Below, one piece after another: positions 36,025-44,487 of a stretch of 64,000 nucleotides of DNA. Under the pieces are notes generated by a model, which made no database searches, was not told the DNA's origin, and was given only the letters and a program-made list of their open reading frames with translations. The position numbers were made by a program, and so were the translations under genes. The stretch comes from CAZCGA01 sp964498075 (GTDB taxonomy: Bacteria > Desulfobacterota > Binatia > HRBIN30), in the NCBI GenBank assembly GCA_964498075.1, contig CAZCGA010000002.1, positions 1 to 64,000 of the forward strand. The letters are read 5' to 3'. Within the stretch, counting starts at the first letter, position 1. Every line of letters begins with the position of its first letter.

Positions 36025-37527
36025 TCAATCCACCCGGTACTTCACACCCACCCAGCGCTGAAAGGCCTGCGCCGCACGCAGGCTGGCGTCGCGGCACCAC
36101 GCTTCCTCATGCGGCCGCAGCTGGCCGTAGCGCGCGCCAGCGCTGAAGTTGGCCATGAAGCGCGCCGGCGCGTCGACGAATCCATCCGGCAACGGCGTGG
36201 TGGGCAGCGTGTCGACCGAGGTCACCGAGTGTCCCGACAGATGGACCGGCCCCAGCGGAGTCAGCAACGCGTGTGTTCGGAAGATCCGGACATGCGCGGC
36301 GCCGCGCACGGTGATCAGCTCCTCTTCATCGCGGACGATGCGCGCGTCCGCCGTCTCTGGCGGCACGAACTCTTGCACCAGGACATCGTCTGACTCGAGC
36401 TGTGGCAGCCGCGGCCCCTTGAAGAAGTGGATGCCGTGGCCGCGATCGGCGTTCGCCTCCTTGAGCACCAGGTTGGGAAAGATGGATCCCGGATCGTAGC
36501 TGCCGCCGGCGGAGCGCGCGTCCAGCACTCGTGGAATGGGCACGCGATCCGCCAGCGCCGCATCGGCGTTGTACCAGGTCATCGCGTCGTGGGTGAGGCG
36601 CTTGTTGGTGATCACCGCGTCCCACAACGTGCGATAGCACTTCGCCCGCACGATCAACGTGTTTGCGTGGCGATCGTCCATGAAGTAACCGCGTTCCCGG
36701 ACGTGTGGACCGCATGCAAAGACATCGTCGACGAACCGAACCTGCACGCCAGAGTCCTCCGCCTGACGCTGCAAGGAGACGCGGTGACTCGGAGAAAACG
36801 GGCGATAGCCGTACACCACGACGCGAGTGAGCCCGTGCTCCCGGCAGAAGCCGAGGAGGCTGGACCACATCGGATCATCGCCGCGGTACAGCTCGGCACG
36901 GGCTTGGCGGAGCGAGGGGTTGAGGTTCGCCTCCAGAAAGACCATGCGGTCGGCCGAGCGCAAGAAGTCGAAGCCCAGCAACGAGACGACCATGCGGTTG
37001 CTCGCCCGATCATGGGCGCATGGTTCGGTGCCAGTGAGCACGGGAATGTGGTCGACGTAGCCAAGCAGCGCGTCCGGATCGGTCCAGGGTTCTGTGCCCG
37101 CCGGCAAACCTCCAGTGCTCTTCACCGTCGACGCGGGCGCGCGGCGCGCCGCCGCCATCCGACAGGTCAGCCGCTCGTGGAACACCGCAGCGGCACGCGC
37201 CGCACCACGCGCCTGGCGTGCCCCGCGGAGCAGCAACCGCTTGGCGGTTGGTAGCGATATGCGGCTGTGAATACGCCGCAGGCCCAGCTCGAGACCGTAC
37301 AGCGAGCGGATCAGCGCCAGCGCGCCGCGGCGCAGTGACCACGGTCGCGCCGCATAGGCGCAGTGCCGGTCTTCTTCAATCCAATGCGCAACGCGGCGCA
37401 ATGCGTCCTGGGTCGCCGGAGGTAACGCCGCAAAGGGGCCGATCTCGGCATCAAGGCGCGAGGGCAACGGGGCAAAGGCCTCTCCCTCATCCTGCTCAGC
37501 ACGTGCTGTGTTCACCGGCTTCATCAT
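36025..37527 (-). CDS. ATP-grasp-like protein, paralogue 2 (function unknown)
   Basis: This 500-residue protein is homologous to the product at 33040-34620. Matching blocks are LLGFDFLRSADRMVFLEAN (183-201) then NPSL, and RVVVYGYRPF versus RMMVYGHRPF; then FPNLVLKEANADRGHGIHFF with Lys356 and DRGHG (361-365), the hinge VLVQEFVPPE around Glu386, and HVRIFRTHALL. This is the better-preserved ATP-grasp of the two. N-terminal 120 residues are helical and lack similarity to known domains. It starts at ATG 37525-37527. The pair around the flippase suggests two successive ligations on the lipid-linked unit; inference. Confidence 0.65.
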   Translation of the reverse strand: MMKPVNTARAEQDEGEAFAPLPSRLDAEIGPFAALPPATQDALRRVAHWIEEDRHCAYAARPWSLRRGALALIRSLYGLELGLRRIHSRISLPTAKRLLLRGARQARGAARAAAVFHERLTCRMAAARRAPASTVKSTGGLPAGTEPWTDPDALLGYVDHIPVLTGTEPCAHDRASNRMVVSLLGFDFLRSADRMVFLEANLNPSLRQARAELYRGDDPMWSSLLGFCREHGLTRVVVYGYRPFSPSHRVSLQRQAEDSGVQVRFVDDVFACGPHVRERGYFMDDRHANTLIVRAKCYRTLWDAVITNKRLTHDAMTWYNADAALADRVPIPRVLDARSAGGSYDPGSIFPNLVLKEANADRGHGIHFFKGPRLPQLESDDVLVQEFVPPETADARIVRDEEELITVRGAAHVRIFRTHALLTPLGPVHLSGHSVTSVDTLPTTPLPDGFVDAPARFMANFSAGARYGQLRPHEEAWCRDASLRAAQAFQRWVGVKYRVD

Positions 37528-37534
37528 TCACGCA

Positions 37535-37588
37535 TGGCACGACCCACTCTGCGCAGGCAGGACGCTGGCCAGCCTGCGCGCGGTGCCA
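37535..37588. other. Nested palindrome in the intergenic region upstream of ATP-grasp paralogue 2
   Basis: An inner hairpin GCGCAGGC (37551-37558) with GCCTGCGC (37572-37579) lies within an outer TGGCAC/GTGCCA pair (37535-37540 and 37583-37588). The 133-base region between the decarboxylase-like stop and this gene has no other recognisable content. It could be a weak terminator or attenuator (no T-run) or a protein-binding palindrome. Confidence 0.45.
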
Positions 37589-37660
37589 CTCGGGCCGATT
37601 GTGGTGTGTTCGTGCGAGGGCAACGGCAGTGGGCGGCATCAGGCAGCCCACACGCTCTGC

Positions 37661-39040
37661 TCACCGGCGACCGCCGCAATCGATTCCTCCCAACCGCTCG
37701 GGCACGCGGTGGTGCGCAAACACATCTTCGATCGTCTCTCGGGTCTTGATGACTTCGGCTTGAGCGCCGCTCACCAGCACGGTGGGCGGGCGCGGTTGGC
37801 CGTTGAATTGGCTCGAGGTCGTCTCGGCGTACATGCCGGCATCGAGCAGCGCGACGAGATCGCCGCGTTGTAGCGTCGGCAGCGTTCGCTTGCTCCCGAG
37901 CACATCCGGCATGCACAGTGGGCCGACAACGTCGACCTCCTCGGTCGCCGCCTCGTTCAGCTTCTCCGCCGCGACGATGTGGTAGTAGTCGCCGCGGCTC
38001 ATGATGCGCGTCAGCTGATTCGTGCTGCAGTCGAGGTTCACCCACACCTTCCCAAGCTCGGGGGTGCGCTTGACCACGCCGACGGTTCCCAACAGCACCG
38101 TGGTGTTGCCGATGAGGAAGCGGCCGGGTTCAAACTCGATCACCGGCGGGGGAAAACGGTGTTGCTCCAGCTCGGCGAGCAGCGCGGAGGTGAGCGCGGT
38201 GGCGAACTCCTCGATCGGCGGGACCTTGGCCACACTGTGTCTGCCCTCAGGGTCGCGTCCGTGTGCGAAGCCGCCGCCGAGATCGAAGACGCGCGGCGTC
38301 CAGCCGGTCTGTTCGCGCAACGCCGCCGCCTGTTCCACGACCGCCCGCACCTGAGAGCGATACGGTGACGCTTCGCCGGTCTGCCGGCCGATGTGGCAGT
38401 GCAGGCCGACGAGCTCAACCCAGCGGACCTCCAGCGCGCGGCGCGCCACTGCCAACGCCTCGGGAAACGTCAACCCCCACTTCCAGCTTTGCACGACGCG
38501 CGTCACGTCGACGGTCTCCGAGAACATCCCGTACACGCCGTCGAAACCCTCGAGACGCGGCTTCAAGCGCACGTGGATCGAAACCTTGCGGCCCTGGGAG
38601 GCGGCGATGGCGTTGAGCATCTCGATCTCTTCGAGGCAATCGACCGTCACCGTCACGCCCAGTCGCACCGCCTCGCGCAGCTCGTCCTCCGGCTTGTTGG
38701 AGCCATTCAACACCACCTTCTCGGGATCGGCGCCGCCGGCGAACGTCGCCCACAGCTCGGCGACACCGAAGCAGTCGCACCCCGCCCCTTCCTGATGGAA
38801 GATCCGGCGGACGGCCAGATTGTTGTTCGCCTTGAGCGCGTACAGGACGATGACGCGGTTGGCCGGATAGCGATCGGAGAACGCCTTCACGAAGCGGCGG
38901 TAGTTGCACCGGATCTGCGCTTCAGAGGTGACGTACAGCGGCGACCCGAAGCGCTCGACCAGATCGCGTGCGGCGCACTCCTCGATCCACAACCGCCCGT
39001 GTTCATCGGCGCCGATATACTCGCTGAAGCGACCGTCCAT
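37661..39040 (-). CDS. PLP-dependent decarboxylase of the DAP/ornithine decarboxylase family (fold type III)
   Basis: This 459-residue protein has the LysA/ODC alanine-racemase-like barrel: PLP lysine Lys70 in LYALKANNN, GLHCHIGRQTG, FDLGGGFAHG phosphate-binding glycines, and a second-domain DAGMYAETTSSQFN. The substrate-binding cysteine motif reads GPLCMPDVLG (Cys376), not the C-E-S-x-D that DAP decarboxylase uses, so the substrate may differ from DAP. It starts at ATG 39038-39040, two codons after a GTG. It lies 26 bases downstream of the threonine-synthase-like gene. It may supply a decarboxylated amino acid or diamine to the ATP-grasp-like pair. Confidence 0.85.
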   Translation of the reverse strand: MDGRFSEYIGADEHGRLWIEECAARDLVERFGSPLYVTSEAQIRCNYRRFVKAFSDRYPANRVIVLYALKANNNLAVRRIFHQEGAGCDCFGVAELWATFAGGADPEKVVLNGSNKPEDELREAVRLGVTVTVDCLEEIEMLNAIAASQGRKVSIHVRLKPRLEGFDGVYGMFSETVDVTRVVQSWKWGLTFPEALAVARRALEVRWVELVGLHCHIGRQTGEASPYRSQVRAVVEQAAALREQTGWTPRVFDLGGGFAHGRDPEGRHSVAKVPPIEEFATALTSALLAELEQHRFPPPVIEFEPGRFLIGNTTVLLGTVGVVKRTPELGKVWVNLDCSTNQLTRIMSRGDYYHIVAAEKLNEAATEEVDVVGPLCMPDVLGSKRTLPTLQRGDLVALLDAGMYAETTSSQFNGQPRPPTVLVSGAQAEVIKTRETIEDVFAHHRVPERLGGIDCGGRR

Positions 39041-39066
39041 GCACACAACCTACGGTGACGATTGGG

Positions 39067-40383
39067 TCACGCTGCTCCGGGGCCGCGAACCTGGATCGCG
39101 GAGAAGTCGGTACATTCGCCCGGGACGCTCATGAAGATGGTCTGCTTCATGCGGCGGCGCACGAAGTCAATGTCACGCAACCCCTTCCCGGAGCAGACGC
39201 AGACGACCGTCTCATCCGGCTGGATCAGCTTCTCCCTCGCCATGCGCATCAACCCCGCGACCGCCACCGCCGCGGCCGACTCGCCGAACACGCCCTCGGA
39301 CTGGGCGATGATCTCCTGCGCCGCGAACGCTTCCTCATCGGTGACGGTGCCAATGTACCCGTTGCTCTCCTTCACCACCTTGTAGATCAGTGGATACCCG
39401 GCGGGACGGCCGGTCGTCAATGTCTCGATCTCGGTGTCCGGCTTGACCTCCATGATCTCTTCGCTGTCCAACTCGTAGGCGTGCGCCATCGGCGCACAGC
39501 CGTCGACCTGGATGCAGGCGATCTTCGGCATCTTGTGGGTGATCCCGAGATCGTAGAGCTCACGAAACCCCTTCCACACACCCAACGGGCCAATGCCACC
39601 GCTCACCGCCTGGACGTACCAATCCGGCACCTCCCAACCAAGATCCTCGGCGATCTCAAACGCCAAGGCCTTCATGGACTCACGCCGCAGTGGGCTGCGA
39701 ACCCCCGGGTCGGCGGGAATGTTCTTCTGTTGCGCGAAGCGCCGCCCGACGACGCCCGCCTGATCGTAGTTGCCTTCCACCCTGATGACGTGGTGTCCAT
39801 AGAAGAGCACCTCGGTGAACTTGGTGGTGTTGACCTTCTCCGGCATGAAGATCCAGAGACGAACGCCGGCCCGGGCGGCGTACGCTGCAAAGGACGCGGC
39901 GACGTTCCCGGTCGAGCTGATCGCCATCTCGTTCACGCCCGACTCCACCCACTTGCTGATGCAAATGGAGGCGGCGCGATCCTTGAACGAGCCGGTCGCC
40001 GACGCGCGCTCATCTTTGATGTATACATTGTGCAACCCCATCCGCCCGCCGAACCGATCGACGCGCAACAGCGGCGTCATCCCCTCCCCCATGCTGACGA
40101 TGTTCCGATCGTCTACGATCGGCAGGAACTTCCGATACCGCCACATCGACGTTCGACCCAGCGCATCGCCGTTGCAGATGATGTCGTCGCGCGTCACTCC
40201 CCGGTACACCAGATCCAACCATTCCCACCCGCACGCCACGCACTTCTCGACACCGATCACGTACCCTCTCTCATGACCGCAGTGTGCACACTGCAAGCGG
40301 ACGCGATCCGCGCCGCTCGACACCCCGCCGTTCTCGGAACTGACGGCGGGGTGATTGCGTTCTAGCTGCGACACACTGGCCAT
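39067..40383 (-). CDS. Threonine-synthase-like PLP enzyme with N-terminal zinc ribbon
   Basis: This 438-residue fold-type II PLP protein has Lys134 in ATGSFKDRAA as Schiff-base lysine, SSTGNVAASFAAYAARAG for phosphate binding and AVSGGIGPLGVW. An N-terminal four-cysteine zinc-ribbon-like motif (Cys32, Cys35, Cys48, Cys51) precedes it, as in many type 1 threonine synthases and cysteate synthases. It starts at ATG 40381-40383 with AGAAGGAG upstream. It makes threonine or a related beta/gamma-substituted amino acid. Together with the decarboxylase-like neighbour it gives the locus an amino-acid branch. Confidence 0.87.
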   Translation of the reverse strand: MASVSQLERNHPAVSSENGGVSSGADRVRLQCAHCGHERGYVIGVEKCVACGWEWLDLVYRGVTRDDIICNGDALGRTSMWRYRKFLPIVDDRNIVSMGEGMTPLLRVDRFGGRMGLHNVYIKDERASATGSFKDRAASICISKWVESGVNEMAISSTGNVAASFAAYAARAGVRLWIFMPEKVNTTKFTEVLFYGHHVIRVEGNYDQAGVVGRRFAQQKNIPADPGVRSPLRRESMKALAFEIAEDLGWEVPDWYVQAVSGGIGPLGVWKGFRELYDLGITHKMPKIACIQVDGCAPMAHAYELDSEEIMEVKPDTEIETLTTGRPAGYPLIYKVVKESNGYIGTVTDEEAFAAQEIIAQSEGVFGESAAAVAVAGLMRMAREKLIQPDETVVCVCSGKGLRDIDFVRRRMKQTIFMSVPGECTDFSAIQVRGPGAA

Positions 40384-40442
40384 AGGGTGCTCCTTCTCTC
40401 CTCAGCGCAGATGCGTGGGGGCAGATGACCGCCACGCGGCGG

Positions 40443-41204
40443 CTACAGGGGCGATGATTCCTTCTCGCACAGCAGCATCCACGTGGAGGGATTCCTGCCC
40501 GGAATGTACTCGAGAGAGTCGATCAGCAGTCTGGCGAGGGCATCGAGTCGCACACGCCGCAGACGATTCAATGGTTGTTGCATGCGGAAGTGCTTGAGGA
40601 TGCCCTCGACCGCAACCACGCGAAAGCCGGCGGCCTGCAGCTCGGCCTCGATCTCGTCGCGCCGGTACAGCTCGTCGTAAATGGCGTAGTGGTCCAGCCC
40701 GCGCTTCAAACGATGCGGATAGGACACCTCGCGGTTGAGTGCGTCGACCATGAACACCCCCCGCGGGCGCAGCACCCGGCGAATCTCCTGATACAAGCGG
40801 CGCCGGTCCTCCAGCTGAAAATGCCGTACGAAGCGCAGCGTGTACGCCGCATCGAACGATGCCGACTGGAAGGGCAGAACAAAGGCGTCCGTGCGCAGGA
40901 ACGACCAGCGGCCGGCCGCGCCGTTCATGCGCTGCCGGGCGGTCTCCAGCATCGCCGGGCTGCTGTCGACGGCGACACCCAGACGCACGCCGCGCATTGC
41001 CGCGGTCAAGCGGCCAGGGCCGCAGGCGATCTCCAGCACGGTGCCGATCGAGCGCTCGGCGACCACCCGGTTCAGGAACTGCACTTGGCGCTCGTGCAGC
41101 ACACCGTTGAGCGGCTGCCCAGTGCGGCGCCGCATGTAGGCGCCGACCACACCCCGGTCTTGATAGTAGGACTTGAGATCCCCCGGACGATCGATGGGTG
41201 TCAT
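40443..41204 (-). CDS. SAM-dependent methyltransferase
   Basis: This 253-residue class I methyltransferase has motif I VLEIACGPGRLTAAM (about 56-70), an acidic strand-2 end (AVDSSPAML), DAFVLPFQSASFDAAYTLRF and RVLRPRGVFMVDALNREV. It is preceded by the SDR gene with a four-base overlap. C-terminal residues 200-253 are lysine/arginine-rich. Substrate could be a sugar O- or N-group. It ends 59 bases before the threonine-synthase-like gene. Confidence 0.83.
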   Translation of the reverse strand: MTPIDRPGDLKSYYQDRGVVGAYMRRRTGQPLNGVLHERQVQFLNRVVAERSIGTVLEIACGPGRLTAAMRGVRLGVAVDSSPAMLETARQRMNGAAGRWSFLRTDAFVLPFQSASFDAAYTLRFVRHFQLEDRRRLYQEIRRVLRPRGVFMVDALNREVSYPHRLKRGLDHYAIYDELYRRDEIEAELQAAGFRVVAVEGILKHFRMQQPLNRLRRVRLDALARLLIDSLEYIPGRNPSTWMLLCEKESSPL

Positions 41205-42211
41205 GGCGTGAGGTTCGTAGCCGCGGCGGCGGCTCGTGCAGCGCTTCCGTTTCCGAGTGACGCAAAGGCGCGCCGCAGCCCTTCGTGGACTGGGATGATC
41301 GGTCGCCAGCCGAGCACCCGTTCCGCCTGCGTACAGTCAAAGCGCGCGCTCCGAGTGGCGCGGCGGATTTGATGAGCGGTCACCGNNNNNNNNNNGCGCA
41401 GCAGCCGAAAGCCGTGCTCGACGAGGAACGCGGCCAGCGCCACTGCGCCTACGGGGAGAAACACGGCCCGCCAATTCTCCCCGGGGATTGCACGATAGCT
41501 GGCGACGTAGTCGTCCTGGCGCACGTTCTCATCGACGATCGTGAAGGCCTTGCCCACGGCATCCTCGGAGCACGCCGCGAGCAGGACTGCATCCGCGACG
41601 TTCTCGACGTAAGTCAACGGCAGGAGGTAGTCTGGGGTCGCGAGGATCAATCGGAACCGTCCGACGCTGAAGCTCTGGCGCGCCAACGGCGGGCGCTTGC
41701 CGGGTCCGTAGATGAGGCCCGGCCGCAGCACAACCACCGGGGCACCATTGCGGGCCGCATCGAGAGCGGCGCGGTCGGCCGCCAACTTGGAGCGGCTGTA
41801 CCAGCCGCGCGCCTCAGACTCGCTCTCATATGGGCTGTCTTCGGTGATCGTCACGCCATCGCGCGGCACGCCGTAGACACTGAGGGAGCCGATGTGGACG
41901 ATCCGGCGCACGTTGGCCGCGTGGGCGGCCTGGATGACGCGGCGCGTCCCGCGCACGTTGACCTCCGCGAACTCCTCCCAGGTCCCCGTCGTCTGCACCC
42001 GGGCCGCCGCATGGATCACCCAGTCGACGCCTTTCACCGCCGCGGTCACGGCGGCGTCGTCACAAATGTCTCCGACACAGGACTCAATGCCTTCCTCGTC
42101 GACCGAGCGGCCGGGTCGAACCAAGGCGCGGACGGCGACGCCTTCGTGCCGCAGTCGGCTGACGATGCTGCGACCCAGAAACCCGCTGGCCCCGGTGACC
42201 AACGCCTTCAT
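41201..42211 (-). CDS. NAD-dependent epimerase/dehydratase (SDR) interrupted by an assembly gap
   Basis: This reading frame of 336 codons has GASGFLGRSI as NAD loop and WYSRSKLAADR as Tyr-Lys active site. Ten N bases at 41386-41395 fall at about residues 273-276, near the C-terminal substrate domain. The two flanks are in one frame if the gap is really ten bases, which supports an intact gene, though the true gap length is unknown. It begins at the ATG 42209-42211, overlapping the Gfo/Idh stop by four bases. It belongs to nucleotide-sugar metabolism; substrate unknown. Confidence 0.8.
   Translation of the reverse strand: MKALVTGASGFLGRSIVSRLRHEGVAVRALVRPGRSVDEEGIESCVGDICDDAAVTAAVKGVDWVIHAAARVQTTGTWEEFAEVNVRGTRRVIQAAHAANVRRIVHIGSLSVYGVPRDGVTITEDSPYESESEARGWYSRSKLAADRAALDAARNGAPVVVLRPGLIYGPGKRPPLARQSFSVGRFRLILATPDYLLPLTYVENVADAVLLAACSEDAVGKAFTIVDENVRQDDYVASYRAIPGENWRAVFLPVGAVALAAFLVEHGFRLLRXXXXVTAHQIRRATRSARFDCTQAERVLGWRPIIPVHEGLRRAFASLGNGSAARAAAAATNLTP
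41386..41395. other. Assembly gap (ten N)
   Basis: A run of ten N bases breaks the SDR gene. Ten N is a common placeholder for a scaffold join, so the real missing length is not known. Confidence 0.99.
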
Positions 42212-43284
42212 GCGTTCACCGCCCGCCGGAGCTGCGGCTCGACCATGACGCCGGCTTGCTGCCAGATCTCTTGCAGCAGCCGCACCCCTTCGCGTCCTTC
42301 TTCAGCGGTCACCGGAGGTGGCTTCCCGACAGCGAGAGCGCGGTACAGTGCACGAAAGTGAATACCCATGCCCGGGTAGTTGCGTTGGCGGCCGCGGACG
42401 AACTCGACGGTGTTCACGAGCGTCGCGCGCAGCAGCTGCGCGGCTTCGTCGATGTTCGGCAGCACCTTGCCGATCAACTTCGGCACTCGGCGTTCACGCC
42501 GCGTGATGAGCGTCATGTTGTTGAGGTTCACCTCGACCGTCATCGCGGAACCGTAGAGCGTGAGGCGGTTCATGAACGGCCGGGTCTGCAAGGAGATCGT
42601 CAGCCCGCCGACAGCGCGTTCCCCTTCGATGATCGCCCGCACTTCTCGCAAGCGACCGTTCTCATCCTTCCGGGCGACCACCTTCAGGCCGTGAACCGCG
42701 CCGGTGAAGCCGCGCACCAAGTAGGTCGGATGCGGTGCCAAGTTGTACAAGATGCCGCCCGGCAAGGCGGCACTCCAGTGCGCGTCGTGGCCGGGCGGTG
42801 CGTCCGCCTCGCCCGCCACAGCACCCTGAAACACCTCGACACCGACCAGGGTGCCGAGACGTCCGGATTCGAGCAGTGCACGCGCTCGCTGCACCACCGG
42901 ATCGAACCAGCGGTTGTGGTCCGCGGTGAGATACTTGCCGGAGCGACGGGCCGCGGCGAGCATCGCATCCGCCTCGGTCACCGTCAGCGCCATGGGCTTC
43001 TCGACCAGCACGTGCACGCCGGCATCGAGGAGCCGCATGGCCAACGGTGCATGCGTCGCTGGTGGCGTGGCGACGTGGACGATGTGCGGTTGCGCGGCGC
43101 TCAACAGCTCATCGAGGTCGGCGTAGGTGGGGACTTGCCACCGTGCCGTCAACGCTTCGCGGCTCGGCCGGCTGACGTCGCAGGCACCGACGAGCTCGAC
43201 CTCCGGCACTTGGCGCAGGTAGCCGCAATGGAAGTGCGAGATGCGGCCGCACCCCACCAGCGCAACCCGAATGGGTATTGCCAT
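42208..43284 (-). CDS. Gfo/Idh/MocA-family sugar oxidoreductase
   Basis: This 358-residue protein has the Rossmann start VALVGCGRISHFHCGYL (about residues 7-23), ACDVSRPSREAL, and the conserved EKPMAL that forms the nicotinamide site. Such enzymes oxidise a hydroxyl on a nucleotide sugar (for example WlbA on UDP-GlcNAcA). It sits between two SDR genes and may be the 3-oxidase that lets the DegT aminotransferase (45989-47188) make an amino sugar; that link is inference. ATG at 43282-43284; overlap with the next gene by four bases. Confidence 0.88.
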   Translation of the reverse strand: MAIPIRVALVGCGRISHFHCGYLRQVPEVELVGACDVSRPSREALTARWQVPTYADLDELLSAAQPHIVHVATPPATHAPLAMRLLDAGVHVLVEKPMALTVTEADAMLAAARRSGKYLTADHNRWFDPVVQRARALLESGRLGTLVGVEVFQGAVAGEADAPPGHDAHWSAALPGGILYNLAPHPTYLVRGFTGAVHGLKVVARKDENGRLREVRAIIEGERAVGGLTISLQTRPFMNRLTLYGSAMTVEVNLNNMTLITRRERRVPKLIGKVLPNIDEAAQLLRATLVNTVEFVRGRQRNYPGMGIHFRALYRALAVGKPPPVTAEEGREGVRLLQEIWQQAGVMVEPQLRRAVNA

Positions 43285-43313
43285 GATTGGGAACCTTACG
43301 GATGGAGGAGATT

Positions 43314-44321
43314 TCAGGCGCGAACGCGCTGGTGGCTGTTGCGTTGGAGTTGCTTGACGTTGTGATACATCTCATCGCCGTAGTCGCGGACTTCGCCCGT
43401 CTGCAGCACGGTACGCACCTCGCGAATGGCGTCGTCCACCGTCCGTGAGGGAACGAACCCGAGCCGGTCGCGGATCCGGTCGAAGGCGACGCGATAGCTG
43501 CGCCGGTCTTCGATCCGATCGAAGTACTCGATGAGTGTGCCGGGGATCTGGTCGGCGACTTTCTTGGCAATCTCCCCGACGGTGAAGTTCTGGCTCTCGG
43601 CTCCGACATTGAACACCTGGCCCGCGGACGACTCCGATGGCGCCTCGACCGCACGCAGAAAGGCCTCGGCCGCGTCCTGCACGTGGATGTGCGGGCGCCA
43701 CTGGTTGGCACCCACGATGCGCACACGGCCCTCGACGCTGGCGCGCGCGGTGATCGTATTCACCATGAGATCGAAGCGCATGCGCGGCGACAGGCCGCAC
43801 ACCGTCGAGAGGCGCAGAATAACGACCTCCACGGGGCCGTGCTCCTGCAGCAGCACCTCTTCGGACATGATGCGGGTGCGCGCGTAGAGCGATACCGGGT
43901 TCAGGTGGGAGCCCTCACGCAACAGGGCATTGCCGTTCGCCCCGTACACGCTGCACGAGGACGCAAACACCAAGCGCCCGACCCCGACCTCCCGACAGCT
44001 CTCCAGCAGGCAGCGGGTAGCCTCGAAGTTCGTCGTCAGCGCTTCCTGCGGATCGAGGTCACACGCCGCATCGCCGACGAGGGCAGCCAGCGCCACAACC
44101 GCGCGGACGCCGTTCACGGCCTGGACGACATCGCGGATGTTGCAGATGTCACCATACCGCAGCTCGAGGTTGGGATCGCCGCGCAGCTCCGCGATGCCGT
44201 GCTCGCCATACAAGAACTTGTCCAACACGCGCACACGGTAGCCTCGCTGCAATAGCTTGCGCACCAGATGGGAACCGATGTAGCCGGCTCCTCCCGTGAC
44301 CAGAACGACGTCCTCTCGCAT
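43314..44321 (-). CDS. NAD-dependent epimerase (SDR) with Y-x-x-x-R active site
   Basis: This 335-residue extended SDR has GGAGYIGSHLV as NAD loop and the ALAALVGD variant of the substrate-binding segment. The catalytic dyad position reads SLYARTRIMSEE, so the lysine of YxxxK is Arg. SSCSVYGANG is the serine segment. It could be an epimerase/dehydratase of altered rate or specificity. Its ATG at 44319-44321 follows GGGAGG. It begins after a 166-base gap, so it may have its own promoter, though none is clear. Confidence 0.82.
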   Translation of the reverse strand: MREDVVLVTGGAGYIGSHLVRKLLQRGYRVRVLDKFLYGEHGIAELRGDPNLELRYGDICNIRDVVQAVNGVRAVVALAALVGDAACDLDPQEALTTNFEATRCLLESCREVGVGRLVFASSCSVYGANGNALLREGSHLNPVSLYARTRIMSEEVLLQEHGPVEVVILRLSTVCGLSPRMRFDLMVNTITARASVEGRVRIVGANQWRPHIHVQDAAEAFLRAVEAPSESSAGQVFNVGAESQNFTVGEIAKKVADQIPGTLIEYFDRIEDRRSYRVAFDRIRDRLGFVPSRTVDDAIREVRTVLQTGEVRDYGDEMYHNVKQLQRNSHQRVRA

Positions 44322-44487
44322 GATACCTCCCTTTCAGACTGCACTCATTCGGACCTGCGACCGACCGTGCCGCACGCGGAACGGCCGATACATTCATTGA
44401 CGCGCGGCCCCACGGGGTCCGTTCACGAGACGCGCGATGAACCCATGAAGGGCTGGTTCGATCGTCACCTGCGGTAAACGATGGCCT
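44322..44487. other. Intergenic region without recognised signal
   Basis: This is the longest non-coding gap within the exopolysaccharide genes (166 bases). I see no strong sigma-70 promoter, terminator or sigma-54 element on the minus strand. A TGCGGCACGG-like run resembles a sigma-54 -24 element but lacks the correctly spaced GC at -12. Confidence 0.5.

Noticed and set aside
44322..44487. Possible second sigma-54 promoter (CGGCACGGTCGGTCGC)
   Set aside because: The -24 has one mismatch and the GC of the -12 is one base too far downstream. It does not fit the strict GG-N10-GC spacing.
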